Source: Deltaproteobacteria bacterium Ga0077539 (GTDB taxonomy: Bacteria; Myxococcota_A; Polyangia; Polyangiales; Ga0077539). Taken from it: DNA of 60,030 nt. Each line of letters starts with the position of its first letter. Position 1 is the stretch's first letter. Under the pieces are notes generated by a model. It searched no databases and had not been told where the DNA came from. It saw only the letters and a list, made by a program, of their open reading frames with translations. Location: NCBI GenBank assembly GCA_001465015.1, contig LNEO01000137.1:1-60030 (forward strand). The letters are read 5' to 3'. A program made the position numbers and the translations under genes. This document shows, in pieces, positions 33,520-41,565 of this stretch.

Positions 33520-34023
33520 ATGACTGAAGGCAGTGAGATCGGTGAGATGGCGTCGTGCGTCGTGCGCGAGGCGGTCGAAGACGACCTCGATGCGGTGAGC
33601 GTGCTGGCGGCGCGTCTCGTTCGAATGCATCACGAGTGGGACCGCGAGCGCTTCTTGAAGGCTGGGCCTTCAGTCGAGGCGGGCTATCGGCGATTTCTCG
33701 CTGGCGAGCTGAGGCAGCCCTCGAGCCTGGTTCTCGTCGCGGTCACGCCGAGCGGTCGGGTCGTGGGGTACGCGTTTGGTCGGCTCGAGCCTCGCAATTG
33801 GGAGATGCTCATGGACGACAGCGGCGTGCTCCACGACGTTTTCGTCGACGACTCCGCGCGAAAGGGCGGCGTTGGAGCGAAGCTGGTGCTCGGCTTCGTC
33901 GAGCGCATGCGCGCGAGGGGCGCTCAGCGCGTGGTGTTGCACACGGCCGCGCAGAACGCCGCGGGACAGGCGCTCTTCAAGAAGCTCGGGTTTCGCGTCA
34001 CGATGTACGAGATGACGCTGTGA
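33520..34023 (+). CDS. GNAT-family N-acetyltransferase
   Basis: About 167 residues. The GNAT core is visible: REAVEDDLDAVSVLAARLVR, SLVLVAVTPSGRVVGYAFGR, LHDVFVDDSARKGGVGAKLV (acetyl-CoA pyrophosphate loop, here RKGGVGAKL) and RVVLHTAAQNAAGQALFKKL with the closing GFRVTMYEMTL. A single-domain cytoplasmic enzyme; the amine acceptor (amino acid, peptide or metabolite) is unknown. No clear ribosome-binding site at ATG 33520, though GAAGCGA is close. It is divergent from PBP1A and converges with the FKBP gene across a repeat-filled gap. Confidence 0.88.
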   Translation: MTEGSEIGEMASCVVREAVEDDLDAVSVLAARLVRMHHEWDRERFLKAGPSVEAGYRRFLAGELRQPSSLVLVAVTPSGRVVGYAFGRLEPRNWEMLMDDSGVLHDVFVDDSARKGGVGAKLVLGFVERMRARGAQRVVLHTAAQNAAGQALFKKLGFRVTMYEMTL

Positions 34024-34050
34024 AGCGCGGTCCGATAGCGTCGCGCTGAC

Positions 34051-34110
34051 GTCACGAGGATGGACGTCGCGAGGATGGACGTCGCGAGGATGGACGTCGC
34101 GAGGATGGAC
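34051..34110. repeat. Four tandem copies of a 15-base unit
   Basis: Units gtcgcgaggatggac at 34066, 34081 and 34096, plus a first copy at 34051 with one base changed (gtcac in place of gtcgc). They fill the gap between the stop codons of the convergent GNAT and FKBP genes and lie outside both. A simple minisatellite; the number of copies probably varies between strains. Confidence 0.85.
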
Positions 34111-34112
34111 GA

Positions 34113-34649
34113 CTACTCGACGCCGACGAGGTCGACGACGAAGATCAGCGTTTCGTTGGGGCCGATGTCCCGACCCGCGCCGCGCTCGCCGTACCCGAGG
34201 TTGGGCGGAATCACGAGCTGGCGACGGCCGCCGACGCGCATCCCTGCGACGCCCTGGTCCCAGCCTGGGATGACCATGCCGGCGCCGAGCCTGAAGGAGA
34301 ACGGCTCGCGGTTGCGATCCCAGGACGAATCGAACTTGCGGCCCGTCGACCAGGCGACGCCGGTGTACTGAACCCGCACATTTCGACCGGAGGTTGCCTC
34401 GGCGCCCGTTCCGACGATCAGGTCTCGCTTCTCGAGCGACGTCGGTTTGGGCCCGGACGGAACGGTCACGTTGGGCGGGCTGCTCGGCGGCGTGGACGAG
34501 CCCTGTGCACTGGTGCTCGTCGACTGTGCCGGCGGATCGTTCGGCCACACGACGGGAGGCTCGGGCGGCGCCTTGTTGCAGGCGATGCCAGAGGCGAAAC
34601 ACGCCCCGATCAGGGCCACAAACGAGGTACGCACGGTGGTGGTCTCCAT
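34113..34649 (-). CDS. FKBP-type peptidyl-prolyl isomerase, lipoprotein
   Basis: 178 residues. The N-terminus TTTVRTSFVALIGACFASGI ends in Ala-Cys (residue 24), a lipoprotein signal peptide. A Pro/Ser/Thr-rich linker of about 50 residues follows. The FKBP domain is VQYTGVAWSTGRKFDSSWDR, FSFRLGAGMVIPGWDQGVAG, MRVGGRRQLVIPPNLGYGER, then ETLIFVVDLVGVE; the catalytic-pocket Tyr, Phe, Asp, Trp and Tyr positions are conserved. It catalyses cis-trans isomerisation of X-Pro bonds in periplasmic or surface proteins. The start ATG 34649 lies 26 bases after the tRNA-Ser(GGA) 3' end, so it may be read through from the tRNA transcript. Confidence 0.9.
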   Translation of the reverse strand: METTTVRTSFVALIGACFASGIACNKAPPEPPVVWPNDPPAQSTSTSAQGSSTPPSSPPNVTVPSGPKPTSLEKRDLIVGTGAEATSGRNVRVQYTGVAWSTGRKFDSSWDRNREPFSFRLGAGMVIPGWDQGVAGMRVGGRRQLVIPPNLGYGERGAGRDIGPNETLIFVVDLVGVE

Positions 34650-34675
34650 GTCACCCGAAGGCAGTGTTTTCGAGG

Positions 34676-34762
34676 CGGAGAGCTAGGGATTCGAACCCTA
34701 GGTACCGTTACCGGTACACGGCATTTCCAGTGCCGCGCCTTCGACCACTCGGCCAGCTCTCC
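34676..34762 (-). tRNA. tRNA-Ser (anticodon GGA)
   Basis: Read on the minus strand it folds as an 87-base type II tRNA: acceptor GGAGAGC/GCTCTCC, D-arm with GAGTGGTCGAAGGCG, anticodon stem CGGCA/TGCCG with loop CTGGAAA (anticodon GGA), long variable arm formed by TACCGGTAACGGTA, T-arm AGGGTTCGAATCCCT. The 3' CCA is not encoded (the next bases are CCT). It is followed closely by the FKBP gene. Confidence 0.92.
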
Positions 34763-34824
34763 AACGGAACAATTCACAACAACAACCAACACAAATGCAG
34801 GGTCAACTCGCGCATCTTGCGACG

Positions 34825-34874
34825 AAAAATCGCCCTCTCTCGCGGCGTAAATGAACGTCATCGAGAGAGGGCGA
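34825..34874 (-). terminator. Intrinsic terminator downstream of tRNA-Ser(CGA)
   Basis: A perfect 13-base inverted repeat: tcgccctctctcg (34830-34842) and cgagagagggcga (34862-34874), loop of 19 bases. On the minus strand the stem is followed at once by TTTTT (34829-34825). It lies 18 bases beyond the CCA end of the upstream tRNA gene, exactly where a Rho-independent terminator of that transcript belongs, and before the second tRNA-Ser gene, which then needs its own promoter in 34763-34824. Confidence 0.75.
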
Positions 34875-34891
34875 CCCGTTGCGCGTTGCGC

Positions 34892-34981
34892 TGGCGGAGA
34901 GCGAGGGATTCGAACCCCCGGTACCGTTACCGGTACACCTGATTTCGAGTCAGGCTCCTTCAACCACTCGGACAGCTCTCC
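34892..34981 (-). tRNA. tRNA-Ser (anticodon CGA)
   Basis: Read on the minus strand it gives acceptor GGAGAGC/GCTCTCC, D-arm GAGTGGTTGAAGGAG, anticodon stem CCTGA/TCAGG with loop CTCGAAA (anticodon CGA), the same long variable arm TACCGGTAACGGTA as its neighbour, T-arm GGGGGTTCGAATCCCTC, discriminator G. CCA is encoded (34892-34894), unlike in the neighbouring tRNA-Ser. The two genes are tandem copies separated by 129 bases that include a terminator. Confidence 0.92.
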
Positions 34982-35068
34982 TGCGGGGAGCGCGGAAACT
35001 AACAGACGGATTCGCCTTGTCAACGGGTTGCGAGCACCCGTGGCGCAAGTCGCGATCGGCCCCGGAGA

Positions 35069-35407
35069 TTATCGGGCGTATCGCGGTCTCTGCCCGTGTT
35101 CGCAGCGACTCACGCAAGAGAAGTGGTTGAAGTCGCACTGGCCCTCGCAGTGCGACTGGATCGAGCTCATGTTCGGCGACCACGCCTGCGGGTGGCAGCC
35201 GACGCGGCACGAGTCGTGGGACGGCTGACAGAACTCGCGGCAGTTGATGCGAACCTGCATCGACGCCTGCATCTGCACCTGGGTCGGGGCCGCTTGCTGG
35301 ATGATCACGACCTCGCGGGTGACGCACCCCGACAGCGCGGAGGTGAGCGCGAGCGCGGCGAGCGATGTTCGAGCTGCGGTCAACATGGCGGGCGGTGTGA
35401 TGCTCAT
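35069..35407 (-). CDS. Small Cys-rich lipoprotein
   Basis: 112 residues (ATG 35407; a second Met at 35386 is also possible). The signal ends in LTSALSGCVT, a good lipobox (LSGC). The mature part has seven more Cys in paired, near-periodic positions (NCREFCQPSHDSCRVGCHPQ and HCEGQCDFNHFSCVSRCEHG), suggesting a disulphide-rich or metal-binding surface domain with two repeats of a CxxxCxxxxxxCxxxC pattern. No family name recognised. The tRNA-Ser(CGA) gene is 87 bases downstream; the HD-like gene lies 25 bases upstream on the same strand. Confidence 0.75.
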   Translation of the reverse strand: MSITPPAMLTAARTSLAALALTSALSGCVTREVVIIQQAAPTQVQMQASMQVRINCREFCQPSHDSCRVGCHPQAWSPNMSSIQSHCEGQCDFNHFSCVSRCEHGQRPRYAR

Positions 35408-35432
35408 GGGCGAGGCTGCCTTTGACGTACGT

Positions 35433-36104
35433 CTACTGGCCGTCGATCTCCCTCAACAATTGCGCTTCGAAGGCCGATAGAAACGCGGCGCGCCCTTCGG
35501 CGATCTTGCGCGCGGACTCTGTGTGCAAAACACCAGAGATCTTGAAGAGCTTCGCCGCGAAGTGATCGAGCGCGTACTGCTTGTCCTCGAGCGGTCGCGC
35601 CTCGGCGCGGGGGTCATCCAGGTGATAGAATGGTCGCCCCATCGCGGCGGAGGTGGCGAAGCACCGGGCCGCGCCGATCGCGCCGATGGAGTCGAGTCGA
35701 TCGGAGTCTTGGAGGATCTTGGCGTCGATCGTGGTTGGGGTGATCCCGAGCGAGAACGGGTGGACGGCGATCGCGTAGCGAATCGACTCGACGGTGGCTT
35801 GCTCCCAGCCGTGCGAGAGCAAGAGGGTTTGCGCGCGCTCGGCGCACACCTCGCCCGAGCGCTTCGAGTCGGGGTGGCCTTTGGGGTAGTTGAAGAGCTC
35901 GTGCAGCCACGCCGCGGTGACGGCGACGCGAGGCGCGACGGACTCTCGTTGGCAGAGGGCGACGGCGGTGCGCGTGACGCGAACGACGTGGAGCAGGTCG
36001 TGGGCGGCGTCGGCGCCTTCGCACGCGCGCTCGACGTCGGGAGCGAGCGCCTCGAGGGCTCGGTCGAGCGCAGCGTCGCTCGTCGAAAATGGCAGGGAAA
36101 TCAC
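35433..36104 (-). CDS. HD-superfamily phosphohydrolase-like protein
   Basis: About 223 residues from a GTG that overlaps the stop codon of the upstream gene (GTGA, 36101-36104). HD-type motifs in order: AAHDLLHVVRVTRTAVAL, AAWLHELFNYPKGHPDSKRS, AIAVHPFSLG, LQDSDRLDSIGAIGAARCFA. The central HD pair is present as His-Glu (LHEL), otherwise the metal-binding pattern is that of small YedJ/YpgQ-like hydrolases, which cleave nucleotides or related phosphates. Cytoplasmic. The overlap with the NAPE-PLD-like gene implies translational coupling and possibly one pathway. Confidence 0.85.
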   Translation of the reverse strand: MISLPFSTSDAALDRALEALAPDVERACEGADAAHDLLHVVRVTRTAVALCQRESVAPRVAVTAAWLHELFNYPKGHPDSKRSGEVCAERAQTLLLSHGWEQATVESIRYAIAVHPFSLGITPTTIDAKILQDSDRLDSIGAIGAARCFATSAAMGRPFYHLDDPRAEARPLEDKQYALDHFAAKLFKISGVLHTESARKIAEGRAAFLSAFEAQLLREIDGQ

Positions 36105-37036
36105 AGGTAGATCGTTTCTCCAACGGAGGGGATCGAGAGGGCGTCGGGGGCGAGGCGCAGGTCGTTCCACACGGAGCGGATGAAGGCGGGAGGGGCGTCG
36201 ACCGGCTCGTCGGTGAGCACGAAGGTGCCCCAGTGCATCGCGAAGAACCGCTGCGCGCCGAGGTCGACGAACGCCTTCGCGCTGTCCTCCGGGTTCATGT
36301 GTTGGCTCTGCATGAACCATCGAGGCTCGTAGGCGCCGATCGGCAGCAGCGCGGCGGTCGGCGCGCCGATGCGCTCACGAATAAGCGAAAAGCCTGAAAA
36401 ATACGCGGTGTCCCCAGAGTGATACACGCGATGACCGTTGCCCTCGATGACGTACCCGCCCCAGTGCGAAAGGTCCTCGTCGAGGATCGATCGTCGCGAC
36501 CAGTGCTGCGACGGAACGAACGTGACCTTCGTCCCGCCCACGCCGACGGACTCGAACCACGCGAGCTCTTGCACCCGACGAAAGCCTCGCGATGAAAACC
36601 ACGCGCCCAACCCCGCGGGCACGACGAACAATGGGTTTTCGGGCCGGGCCGAAAGCGCGCGGAGCGACGGCGCGTCCATGTGATCCAGGTGGTTGTGCGT
36701 GACGAGCACCGCATCGAGCGCCGGCAGCTCTTCGATGTGCAGCCCCGCAGAAACCAGTCGCGCAATCGTGACCGCGATTCGATCGAAGAGGACCGGGTCG
36801 ATCACGATCGATGTGCGCGCGAGCTGAACAAGCCAAGAGGCGTGACCGATCCACGTGAGGGCGTCTCTGGGCGCGCCGCGAAGGGCGCGACCGTCGTTGT
36901 CGATGCGGCTCGCTGGGGCGCCCTTTCCGATCGGCTTCCATTGTTGCACGCGTTCGAAGCGCCACTTGAGGATCCCCGAGAGCGACCGATGGTGCGGTGC
37001 GTCGTCGAGGTTGCGAAACTTCTGCGTCCTGGTCAT
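36101..37036 (-). CDS. NAPE-PLD-like metallo-hydrolase (MBL fold)
   Basis: About 311 residues. Characteristic sequence: LTWIGHASWLVQLARTSIVI, VTHNHLDHMDAPSLRAL (HxHxDH), FVPSQHWSRRSILDEDLSHW, VYHSGDTAYFSGFSLIRERI, MHWGTFVLTDEPVDAPP. This is the RomA / N-acyl-phosphatidylethanolamine phospholipase D-like branch, which hydrolyses phosphodiesters of lipids in animals; bacterial substrates are poorly defined. ATG 37036 begins MTRTQKFRNLDDAPHH, a family-like start. It overlaps the HD gene by four bases. The sulfatase-fold gene is divergent 77 bases away. Confidence 0.88.
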   Translation of the reverse strand: MTRTQKFRNLDDAPHHRSLSGILKWRFERVQQWKPIGKGAPASRIDNDGRALRGAPRDALTWIGHASWLVQLARTSIVIDPVLFDRIAVTIARLVSAGLHIEELPALDAVLVTHNHLDHMDAPSLRALSARPENPLFVVPAGLGAWFSSRGFRRVQELAWFESVGVGGTKVTFVPSQHWSRRSILDEDLSHWGGYVIEGNGHRVYHSGDTAYFSGFSLIRERIGAPTAALLPIGAYEPRWFMQSQHMNPEDSAKAFVDLGAQRFFAMHWGTFVLTDEPVDAPPAFIRSVWNDLRLAPDALSIPSVGETIYL

Positions 37037-37113
37037 TTGTGCACGAACGTCCGGTTGCTTTCGTAGCACGGCGCGCGCTCGGCGTTTCTTTGCGACAATC
37101 ACGGATCTTCGTT

Positions 37114-39339
37114 GTGACGACCTCGAGCGACCCGATCGAGCACGACGCGCGGAGCGACGCATCGGGCGGCGCCCGTGGTTGGGTGCGACCGCATTCTTCT
37201 GCGACACGACGCGTGGTGCTCGGCGCGGTCTTCGGCGCGGTCTTCGGCGCGATCGACGGCGTTGTGGCGATCGCTCGCAGCGCCGGCAGCGAGCTCGCGT
37301 CGCAAGACCGCGTGACGGTGGTCGTGTTGGGCATGGTGGCCAGCGCGCTGGTGATGACGTCGCTCGGCGCGCTCTTCGCGCTCGGCGCGAGGGCGTTTGC
37401 GGCGCGCGAGTCCCTTCGTGACGCACGCGAGTTCGTCTCCTCTGGTCCTTCGCTGTGGTTTCGTCGCGACGAGCGCCTCGCCCTGCGCGCGGTGATGGCC
37501 GTCGTCGGCGTCACCACGGCCGGACTCGTGGGCTTTCGACTGACGCTCGGCGTGATTCGCTCGGTTCGCACCCCGACGCTCGCCGCGATCTCGATCGTCG
37601 GTCTCGGCGCGGTCTCGCTCGCGATCGGCGCGTTCGCCGCGATCGTGTCGGGGTTGGCCCTCGAAGGCGCGCTGCGTCGATCCAAGAGGCTCGCGAGCGT
37701 CGGCGCGATCATGTCCGTGGTCGTGTTGCTCGTGTCCCTCGCGGCCCTGGTGTTGGCGGTCGCAGGACACGCGGTGCTCGCGCGGCTGAGCGCTGGGCCC
37801 ATCGTCGCAATGGCCGCGATGGTCGTCGCGTACTTCGTGGTCGATCGAATCGGCACGCGACAGAAGTGGCGCTTCGCGCCGTGGACGGCGCTCGGCGCCG
37901 GCATCACCGTGATCTTCGGGTTGGCGTGGAGCGCCGCGACGCTCGGGCGATCGCAGTCTGTGCTCGACGCGATCACAGGTCGCTCGATGCTCGCGGCGAA
38001 GGTGTATCCCTCTCTTCAGCGGTGGACCGATCGCGACGGGGACGGGTACGGGCGCTACTTCGGCGGCGGCGATTGCAACGACCGCGACGCGTTGATCAAC
38101 CCGATGGCGCGCGACGTTCCTGGCAACGGCCGCGACGAAAACTGCAGCGGCATGGACGCGCCGGCTCCGCCCGAAGATCGACCCCCGCCGTTCGTCGCGC
38201 CGACGACCCCGCGTCCGTCGATCGTCGTGCTCTCGATCGACACGATGCGACCGGACCACACGAGCCTGCACGGATATCACCGTCGGACGACGCCGGTGAT
38301 CGACCGTTTCGCGCAAGACGCCGCGCGCTTCGACCGCGCGTACACCGTCGCGCCGCAGACGGTTCGCTCGTTCGCCGGAGCGTTCACCGGTCGAACGCCG
38401 GCAGGGTTGTGCTGGGGTCGCGACGTGCAGTTTCCGCCGCTGCGCGATCCCAACGAGATGCTCGCGGAGGTGTTGCGCGCGGAGGGCTACGCGACCGCTG
38501 CGTTTACCAACACGAGCTACTTCGGTCTGACCGCGGGCTTCTTTCAGGGCTTCGAGAAGGTCGAGCAGGGAGGAGGCTTCAAGGACGACGCGCCGTTCGC
38601 CGCCGACCACGCACGGCAATGGATCGTGAGCGCAGCGCGGGAAACGAAGCCCTTCTTCGCGTGGCTGCACCTGGTCGACCCGCACGAGCCGTACACCGAT
38701 CGATCGTCGCCGCAGGACTTCGGGCACGAGGCGATCGATCGCTACGACGAGGAGATCGCGCATTCGGACGCGGTGCTCGGGCGGGTGATTCCTTCGCTCG
38801 ACGAGATCGCCGCACACCGGCCGTTGGTCGTCGTCGTCATGAGCGATCACGGTGAGGGCTTCGGCGAGCACGGCGTCGTGTTTCATTCGTTCGACGCGCA
38901 CGAAGAGGCGCTGCGGTCCGTGCTCGTCGTGCGCGGTCCTGGCGTGATCGCGGGGCCACGCAACGCGCTCGTTTCGTTGATCGACCTGTACCCGACGATG
39001 CTCGCGTACGTGGGGCGGACTCCGACGCTGCGCTCTCCCGCGCGCTCGTTGCTCCCGGTGCTTCAAGCGCCGCCGGGGGCGAACATCCCATGGCGAGGAG
39101 CGGTGTTCGCGGACGTGGCGCCGTCGGCTGACCTTCGAGCGAGCAGCGTCGCGCTGATCGCGCCGCCGTGGAAGCTCATTCACGACTCGAGCCGCGGCGC
39201 GTGGGAGCTGTATCAGCTCGATCGCGACCCTCTCGAGCGGAGCAACGTGTTTCATCGCGAGCCGGTCGTCGCAGAGCAGCTGCGCGCGCGGCTCGCCGAG
39301 CTCGCGCGACCGTCGGTTGCGCATTGTCCGCGGCGCTAG
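37114..39339 (+). CDS. Membrane alkaline-phosphatase/sulfatase-fold enzyme with MopE-type motif
   Basis: About 741 residues from GTG 37114. Seven or so hydrophobic helices fill the first 290 residues. Then comes a metal-binding motif DRDGDGYGRYFGGGDCNDRD (residues 306-325) continuing into LINPMARDV and DENCSG, the MopE-type (PF11617) pattern. From about 370 the sulfatase fold: Asp376 (LSIDTMRPDHT), a nucleophile region APQTVRSFAGAFTG, and Asp578-His579 (VVMSDHGEGFGEHG). In sulfatases the nucleophile motif is CxPSR; here Thr416 takes the Cys place, so no formylglycine can form. A phosphotransferase or phosphodiesterase like LtaS is more likely than a sulfatase. The enzyme domain should be periplasmic. 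It ends 12 bases from cheA, converging. Confidence 0.85.
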   Translation: MTTSSDPIEHDARSDASGGARGWVRPHSSATRRVVLGAVFGAVFGAIDGVVAIARSAGSELASQDRVTVVVLGMVASALVMTSLGALFALGARAFAARESLRDAREFVSSGPSLWFRRDERLALRAVMAVVGVTTAGLVGFRLTLGVIRSVRTPTLAAISIVGLGAVSLAIGAFAAIVSGLALEGALRRSKRLASVGAIMSVVVLLVSLAALVLAVAGHAVLARLSAGPIVAMAAMVVAYFVVDRIGTRQKWRFAPWTALGAGITVIFGLAWSAATLGRSQSVLDAITGRSMLAAKVYPSLQRWTDRDGDGYGRYFGGGDCNDRDALINPMARDVPGNGRDENCSGMDAPAPPEDRPPPFVAPTTPRPSIVVLSIDTMRPDHTSLHGYHRRTTPVIDRFAQDAARFDRAYTVAPQTVRSFAGAFTGRTPAGLCWGRDVQFPPLRDPNEMLAEVLRAEGYATAAFTNTSYFGLTAGFFQGFEKVEQGGGFKDDAPFAADHARQWIVSAARETKPFFAWLHLVDPHEPYTDRSSPQDFGHEAIDRYDEEIAHSDAVLGRVIPSLDEIAAHRPLVVVVMSDHGEGFGEHGVVFHSFDAHEEALRSVLVVRGPGVIAGPRNALVSLIDLYPTMLAYVGRTPTLRSPARSLLPVLQAPPGANIPWRGAVFADVAPSADLRASSVALIAPPWKLIHDSSRGAWELYQLDRDPLERSNVFHREPVVAEQLRARLAELARPSVAHCPRR

Positions 39340-39351
39340 CGCGACGGGCGC

Positions 39352-41559
39352 TCAGCGATCGGTGCGAAGCGGGTCGACGACGAGCAAGACGCCGCCTTCG
39401 GGCTCGATGATGGCGCCGGTCCACGCTGAGACTCCCGCGCAAATCGCAGGCAGCGGTCGAATGACGACGTCCTTGGCGTGCTCGATCCAGTCGACGCCCA
39501 GCGACACCGAGCGATCGTTGTCTTCGATGTCGATGACGTTTCGGCACTCGAACGAAGGCTCTGCGACGCCCAGCCAGCTCGCGAGGCTCGGGACCACTTC
39601 CTTGTCGTCGGCCATGCGAACGCCGCGGACACGATCGATCGGAAGCGCGACGCGGAGGGGTCCGGCGCTGACGACGAGGACGCCGCGCGTTCCGACGCGG
39701 ATCGGGACGGTGATCTTGAAGCGTGTACCCTGACCCGCTCGGCTCGAGACCACGACGTCTCCGCCGAGGTCGATCGCCTCGCGACGGACCAGGTCGAGCC
39801 CGACACCTCGGCCCGCCGCCGTATCTGCATGCGAGCGCGTCGAAAAGCCCGGAACGAACAGCAGCGCCAACGTCTCGGACTCGCTGGGATTCTCGCCGAG
39901 CAGTCCCGCCGCGCGGCCGCGCGATTTGACCGCCTCGATGTCGACGCCAGTGCCATCGTCGTCGACTTCGAACACCAGCGTGTCGCCGCGACGTTCGGCC
40001 GCGAGGCGCAGCGTCCCGCGCACCGACTTTCCTCGACCGAGGCGACGCGTGGGGGCTTCGATTCCGTGCACAACGGCGTTGCGAACGAGCTGCGCCAGCG
40101 GCTCGACGAGCCTCTCGGCGACGGCCTTTGGCAGCTCGACCTGCTCGCCATCGCGAACGACGCGCAGCTCTTTGCCGCTCGAGCGAGCGGCGGCGTTGGC
40201 GACGGTCACGACGCGATCGAAGAGCCATCGCACGGTGGCGGCGCTGAGCTGCTGCAGATCGTCGCGCGCCTCTGCGGTCATCGACGAGAGGGCGTCTGCT
40301 TCTCTGCCGATCGCGACGCCCTCGGACTCGAGCGCCGTCGCCGAGTCTCGCAAGAATCGCGAGACCGAATGAAAGCGCTCGAGCACCTCTGCGGCCACGC
40401 CCCACGGGCGCGGCGGTCCGAGGCGACGGATCGCTTCGTCGAGGCTGCCGGACAGATCCGAGAGCGCGCGGCCGAATTCGATGGACCTCGCGCTCGCGCC
40501 AGACACGCGCTCACCGATGCTCGCGATGTCCGTCATGCGCTCGCCGAGCGCGCTCAGCGCGGTCGACGGGACTCGCACCTCGTCCACCTTGCGTTCGGAC
40601 GGGCCCACCGCGCGAGTGACCGGCCGAAACGCTGCTGTCTCGACGGAGAACCCCGCGTCCTTGAGCAGCGTCTGCACGTCGTGCGCGCAGCTCTCTGCCT
40701 CATCGGGAACCGCCAGCGCGGCGGCGAGCATCGTTGCTGCCTCGGTCAGCGGCGTCACGGAGTAGGACATCGTCTCGGTCGGCGTCGAGAGCAATCCCGC
40801 GAGGGCGCTCTCGATGGCGTGCGCAGCGAACGCGATCGCTTGAAATCCTACGGTCGAGGCGGAGCCCTTGATCGAGTGCGCGTGCCGAAATGCTTCTCGA
40901 AGCGCGTCGTTGCGGGCGTTGCTCGAGCCTGCGTCGCGCGCCTTCACGACGGCGGACGAGAACAGCTCGAGTTGGCTGTATGCCTCGCTGACGAAGAACG
41001 CACGGACGTCGGGCTCGACCGACGATCGCGCGCGCGCGGCGAATTGGGGTTCGAGCGACACGCGATCGCGCGAGATGCGATCGCGGCTGACTCGTTCGGA
41101 CGAAGGTCGATCGTCGTTTGCCTTCGCGCCGGGCGGGCGGCTGCTCGCGTGCTCTTCTGGGAGTCGCTCGTCCACCGCCGCGATGGAGGGCACCGATGGC
41201 CTGAGCGTCTCGACTCCGGACTCGGGCGTCGGGAGGATCGCGGGCCGCGACGAGATCGGCTCAGGAGCGGGGAGCGCCGAGGCGTCGAAGCCAGCGGCGC
41301 TGATCGCTGCGGCGAGCGTCGCTGCGAGCGTGGAGGCGGCCTCGTCGGGGTCTTCGCGCAGCGCGCTCTCGAGCGACGCGAGGCGCGCCGCGAGGTTGCT
41401 CGCGCCCATCATGGCGGCGGCGCCGCGCAGCGCGTGCAGCGTGCGCTGGGCGGCGCGGGGATCGGCGACGGCGTTGACGATCGACGACGCGCGGCGCTCG
41501 ACTTCGACTCGAAACAGCTCGCTGAGCTCGGGGTCGAGCGCGGTTCGCTCGTCGCTCAT
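39352..41559 (-). CDS. CheA-type chemosensory histidine kinase with two Hpt domains
   Basis: 735 residues. The first Hpt-like region holds His42 (RTLHALRGAAAMMGA). After a Pro/Arg/Ser-rich linker (repeats of SRDR) comes a second, canonical Hpt with His228 (HAHSIKGSASTVGF). A helical dimerisation region follows, then the ATP-binding domain with N-box LVRNAVVHGIEAPTRR, G-boxes FEVDDDGTGVDIEAV and GRGVGLDLVRREAIDLGGD, and a C-terminal CheW-like P5 domain (FKITVPIRVGTRGVLVVSAG). No receiver is fused, so phosphate must go to a separate response regulator, most likely the one encoded first in this operon. The gene follows the MCP gene by six bases. Confidence 0.92.
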   Translation of the reverse strand: MSDERTALDPELSELFRVEVERRASSIVNAVADPRAAQRTLHALRGAAAMMGASNLAARLASLESALREDPDEAASTLAATLAAAISAAGFDASALPAPEPISSRPAILPTPESGVETLRPSVPSIAAVDERLPEEHASSRPPGAKANDDRPSSERVSRDRISRDRVSLEPQFAARARSSVEPDVRAFFVSEAYSQLELFSSAVVKARDAGSSNARNDALREAFRHAHSIKGSASTVGFQAIAFAAHAIESALAGLLSTPTETMSYSVTPLTEAATMLAAALAVPDEAESCAHDVQTLLKDAGFSVETAAFRPVTRAVGPSERKVDEVRVPSTALSALGERMTDIASIGERVSGASARSIEFGRALSDLSGSLDEAIRRLGPPRPWGVAAEVLERFHSVSRFLRDSATALESEGVAIGREADALSSMTAEARDDLQQLSAATVRWLFDRVVTVANAAARSSGKELRVVRDGEQVELPKAVAERLVEPLAQLVRNAVVHGIEAPTRRLGRGKSVRGTLRLAAERRGDTLVFEVDDDGTGVDIEAVKSRGRAAGLLGENPSESETLALLFVPGFSTRSHADTAAGRGVGLDLVRREAIDLGGDVVVSSRAGQGTRFKITVPIRVGTRGVLVVSAGPLRVALPIDRVRGVRMADDKEVVPSLASWLGVAEPSFECRNVIDIEDNDRSVSLGVDWIEHAKDVVIRPLPAICAGVSAWTGAIIEPEGGVLLVVDPLRTDR

Positions 41560-41565
41560 TGCTGG

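Noticed and set aside
37114..39339. Annotation as a true sulfatase
   Set aside because: The formylglycine Cys/Ser is absent; Thr416 stands in its place and the P-S-R part of the motif is lost.
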